Below are positions 62,888 through 64,000 of a DNA stretch of 64,000 bases, one piece after another. The DNA is from Clostridia bacterium. Its GTDB lineage: Bacteria > Bacillota > Clostridia > Lachnospirales > Lachnospiraceae. The position numbers were made by a program, and so were the translations under genes. The notes under the pieces were generated by a model. It did not search any database. It was not told the origin of the DNA and was given only the letters and a program-made list of their open reading frames with translations. Location of the stretch: the NCBI GenBank assembly GCA_003246295.1, contig QKAS01000043.1:1-64000 (forward strand), written 5' to 3'. How positions within the stretch are numbered: the stretch's first letter is position 1; each line of letters begins with the position of its first letter.

Positions 62888-63664
62888 ATGATATCAGAAA
62901 TGAATTTTTTTGGACGTATCCTTTATATACTTCAAAGTTATGGATTGTCCTATCTGACTGGTGCGGGAACAACACTTTTAATCGCACTGGTTTCAACGGT
63001 GATTGGATGCCTGATTGGGTTTGCAGTTGGCGTGATTCAGACAATTCCTATACAGGAAGGAAATGAGCGTACGCCGGCAACATTTTTGCTTAAATTCTGT
63101 CAGATGATCTTACATGCCTATGTGGAACTATTTCGTGGTACACCTATGATTGTTCAGGCAGTATTTATTTATTATGGTCTGGCACAGATCTGGGGGGTTC
63201 AACTTGGTATGTGGCAGGCAGCATTTCTTGTTGTGTCCATTAATACAGGCGCATATATGGCAGAGTCTGTCAGAGGAGGTATTATCTCTATAGATCCAGG
63301 ACAGATGGAAGGAGCAAAGTCGATAGGAATGAATCATTTTCAGGCTATGACAAGTGTAATTCTACCACAGGCGTTTCGTAATATATTACCACAGATAGGC
63401 AACAATCTGATTATTAATATCAAGGACACCTCTGTACTTTCTGTTATCAGTATTGTAGACTTGTTCTTTGTACACAAAAGTGTTTCTGGTGCGTTGTACA
63501 CCTATTTTGAGTCTGCATCTATCGTTATGCTTATTTATCTAACGATGACAATTACAGTATCAAGACTTTTAAGACTGCTCGAAAAATATCTGGATGGTAG
63601 TGAGAATTATGAACTTGCTGACTGCATGGATATTGGAAATCAGATGCATAAGAAGGGAGCATGA
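62888..63664 (+). CDS. Amino-acid ABC transporter permease
   Basis: This 258-residue HisM/GlnP-type permease has about five membrane helices. The EAA coupling loop is GAKSIGMNHFQAMTSVILPQ near residue 140-160, and ELFRGTPMIVQAVFIYYGLA near 80 is the family signature. AAGGAG lies about 11 bases before the ATG. Its stop overlaps the ATG of the ATPase gene by four bases. Confidence 0.93.
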   Translation: MISEMNFFGRILYILQSYGLSYLTGAGTTLLIALVSTVIGCLIGFAVGVIQTIPIQEGNERTPATFLLKFCQMILHAYVELFRGTPMIVQAVFIYYGLAQIWGVQLGMWQAAFLVVSINTGAYMAESVRGGIISIDPGQMEGAKSIGMNHFQAMTSVILPQAFRNILPQIGNNLIINIKDTSVLSVISIVDLFFVHKSVSGALYTYFESASIVMLIYLTMTITVSRLLRLLEKYLDGSENYELADCMDIGNQMHKKGA

Positions 63665-64000
63665 GAATGGAAAAAATACTAGAATTATCCCATCTTGGAA
63701 AAAGTTTTGGTAATCATATTGTATTACGTGATATTAATTTTTCAGTAAAAAAGGGTGATGTTATTTCTGTCATAGGTGCATCGGGTTCAGGAAAATCTAC
63801 CATGCTCAGATGTATCAACCTGCTTGAAACACCAACATCTGGAGAAATATTATTCCATGAAAAAAATATTATAAGTAAAAATAATGACATTCCATCCTAT
63901 CGTTCGAAGGTCGGAATGGTATTTCAAAGTTTCAACTTGTTTAGCAATATGAGTGTGTTAGAGAATTGTATTGTAGGACAGGTCAAAGTATTAAAACGTA
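63661..64000 (+). CDS. Amino-acid ABC transporter ATPase (partial, runs off the window)
   Basis: The first ~113 residues of a GlnQ/HisP-type ATPase are present. They begin MRMEKILELSHLGKSFGNHI, and Walker A GASGSGKSTMLRCINLLE and the Q-loop region VGMVFQSFNLFSNMSVLEN are visible. The signature and Walker B lie beyond position 64000. The ATG at 63661 overlaps the permease stop and has GGGAG upstream; ATG 63667 is an alternative. It completes a three-gene importer. Confidence 0.92.
   Translation, partial: MRMEKILELSHLGKSFGNHIVLRDINFSVKKGDVISVIGASGSGKSTMLRCINLLETPTSGEILFHEKNIISKNNDIPSYRSKVGMVFQSFNLFSNMSVLENCIVGQVKVLKR

Noticed and set aside
1..64000. CRISPR array, insertion sequence, prophage or toxin-antitoxin pair
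   Set aside because: I looked for regularly spaced repeats, transposase DDE motifs, integrases and small paired genes and saw none; the only repeats are the lipoprotein linker, lysozyme modules and short promoter-region repeats.

Overview
The window is 64 kb of AT-rich chromosome from an anaerobic Clostridia-class Firmicute. It is most likely a member of the Lachnospiraceae, but no 16S rRNA is present to prove this. The evidence is the strong purine-rich ribosome-binding sites (AGGAGG type), short intergenic gaps, anaerobic ribonucleotide reductase (nrdD/nrdG), a monomeric [FeFe]-hydrogenase, FeoAB iron uptake, BMP-type nucleoside lipoproteins, and small families common in this group (DUF1292, DUF5662, DUF1015, DegV). 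I see no phage, transposon, CRISPR array, integrase or toxin module. Coding density is high, no gap exceeds 300 bases, and the only RNA gene I can support is a tRNA-Thr(CGT).

Layout. 1-7.5 kb: a DUF2156 protein and a GNAT acetyltransferase, methylglyoxal synthase, a membrane EAL-domain c-di-GMP phosphodiesterase with a degenerate GGDEF domain, a reverse-strand ferritin plus [2Fe-2S] Bfd-like pair, a chemoreceptor and an HhH-GPD DNA glycosylase. 7.6-15 kb: a purine-nucleoside salvage block (nucleoside phosphorylase, BMP lipoprotein, two-domain ABC ATPase, two permeases, MtaD-type deaminase). 15-18 kb: metallo-beta-lactamase-fold hydrolase, RNase HI, HAD phosphatase, aminotransferase. 18-22.5 kb: nrdD-nrdG-dut-degV and a 54-residue CxxC protein, forming an anaerobic dNTP-supply operon. 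22.6-30 kb: Fur-controlled feoAB, then hydrogenase-gltX-helicase. 30-34 kb: a GlgX-like protein that appears to have lost its catalytic residues, DUF5662, trpS. 34-38.3 kb, reverse: a polyamine regulator and potABCD. 38.5-43.6 kb: lactonase, aroC (reverse), VanY-type carboxypeptidase, tgt, yajC. 43.7-50 kb: leuB-ilvD-ilvB and an L,D-transpeptidase. 49.7-57 kb: serC-serA, a small unknown protein (reverse), DUF1015, glgB, mscS, tRNA-Thr. 57-64 kb: an OhrR-like regulator, a GH25 lysozyme with cell-wall-binding repeats, argH-asd, and an amino-acid ABC transporter whose ATPase runs off the right edge.

Together the genes describe an amino-acid-prototrophic, fermentative anaerobe that makes branched-chain amino acids, serine, arginine and aspartate-family amino acids. 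It scavenges purine nucleosides and polyamines, stores glycogen, remodels its wall and manages iron. The observations I find most worth following are the catalytically dead GlgX-like protein, the ferritin/Bfd-like gene pair with an unassigned perfect palindrome at its promoter, the DUF1015 gene beside serC-serA, and an OhrR-like sensor beside a lysozyme with no ohr gene nearby. I did not identify a clearly new multi-gene system. Most of the window is ordinary core chromosome.
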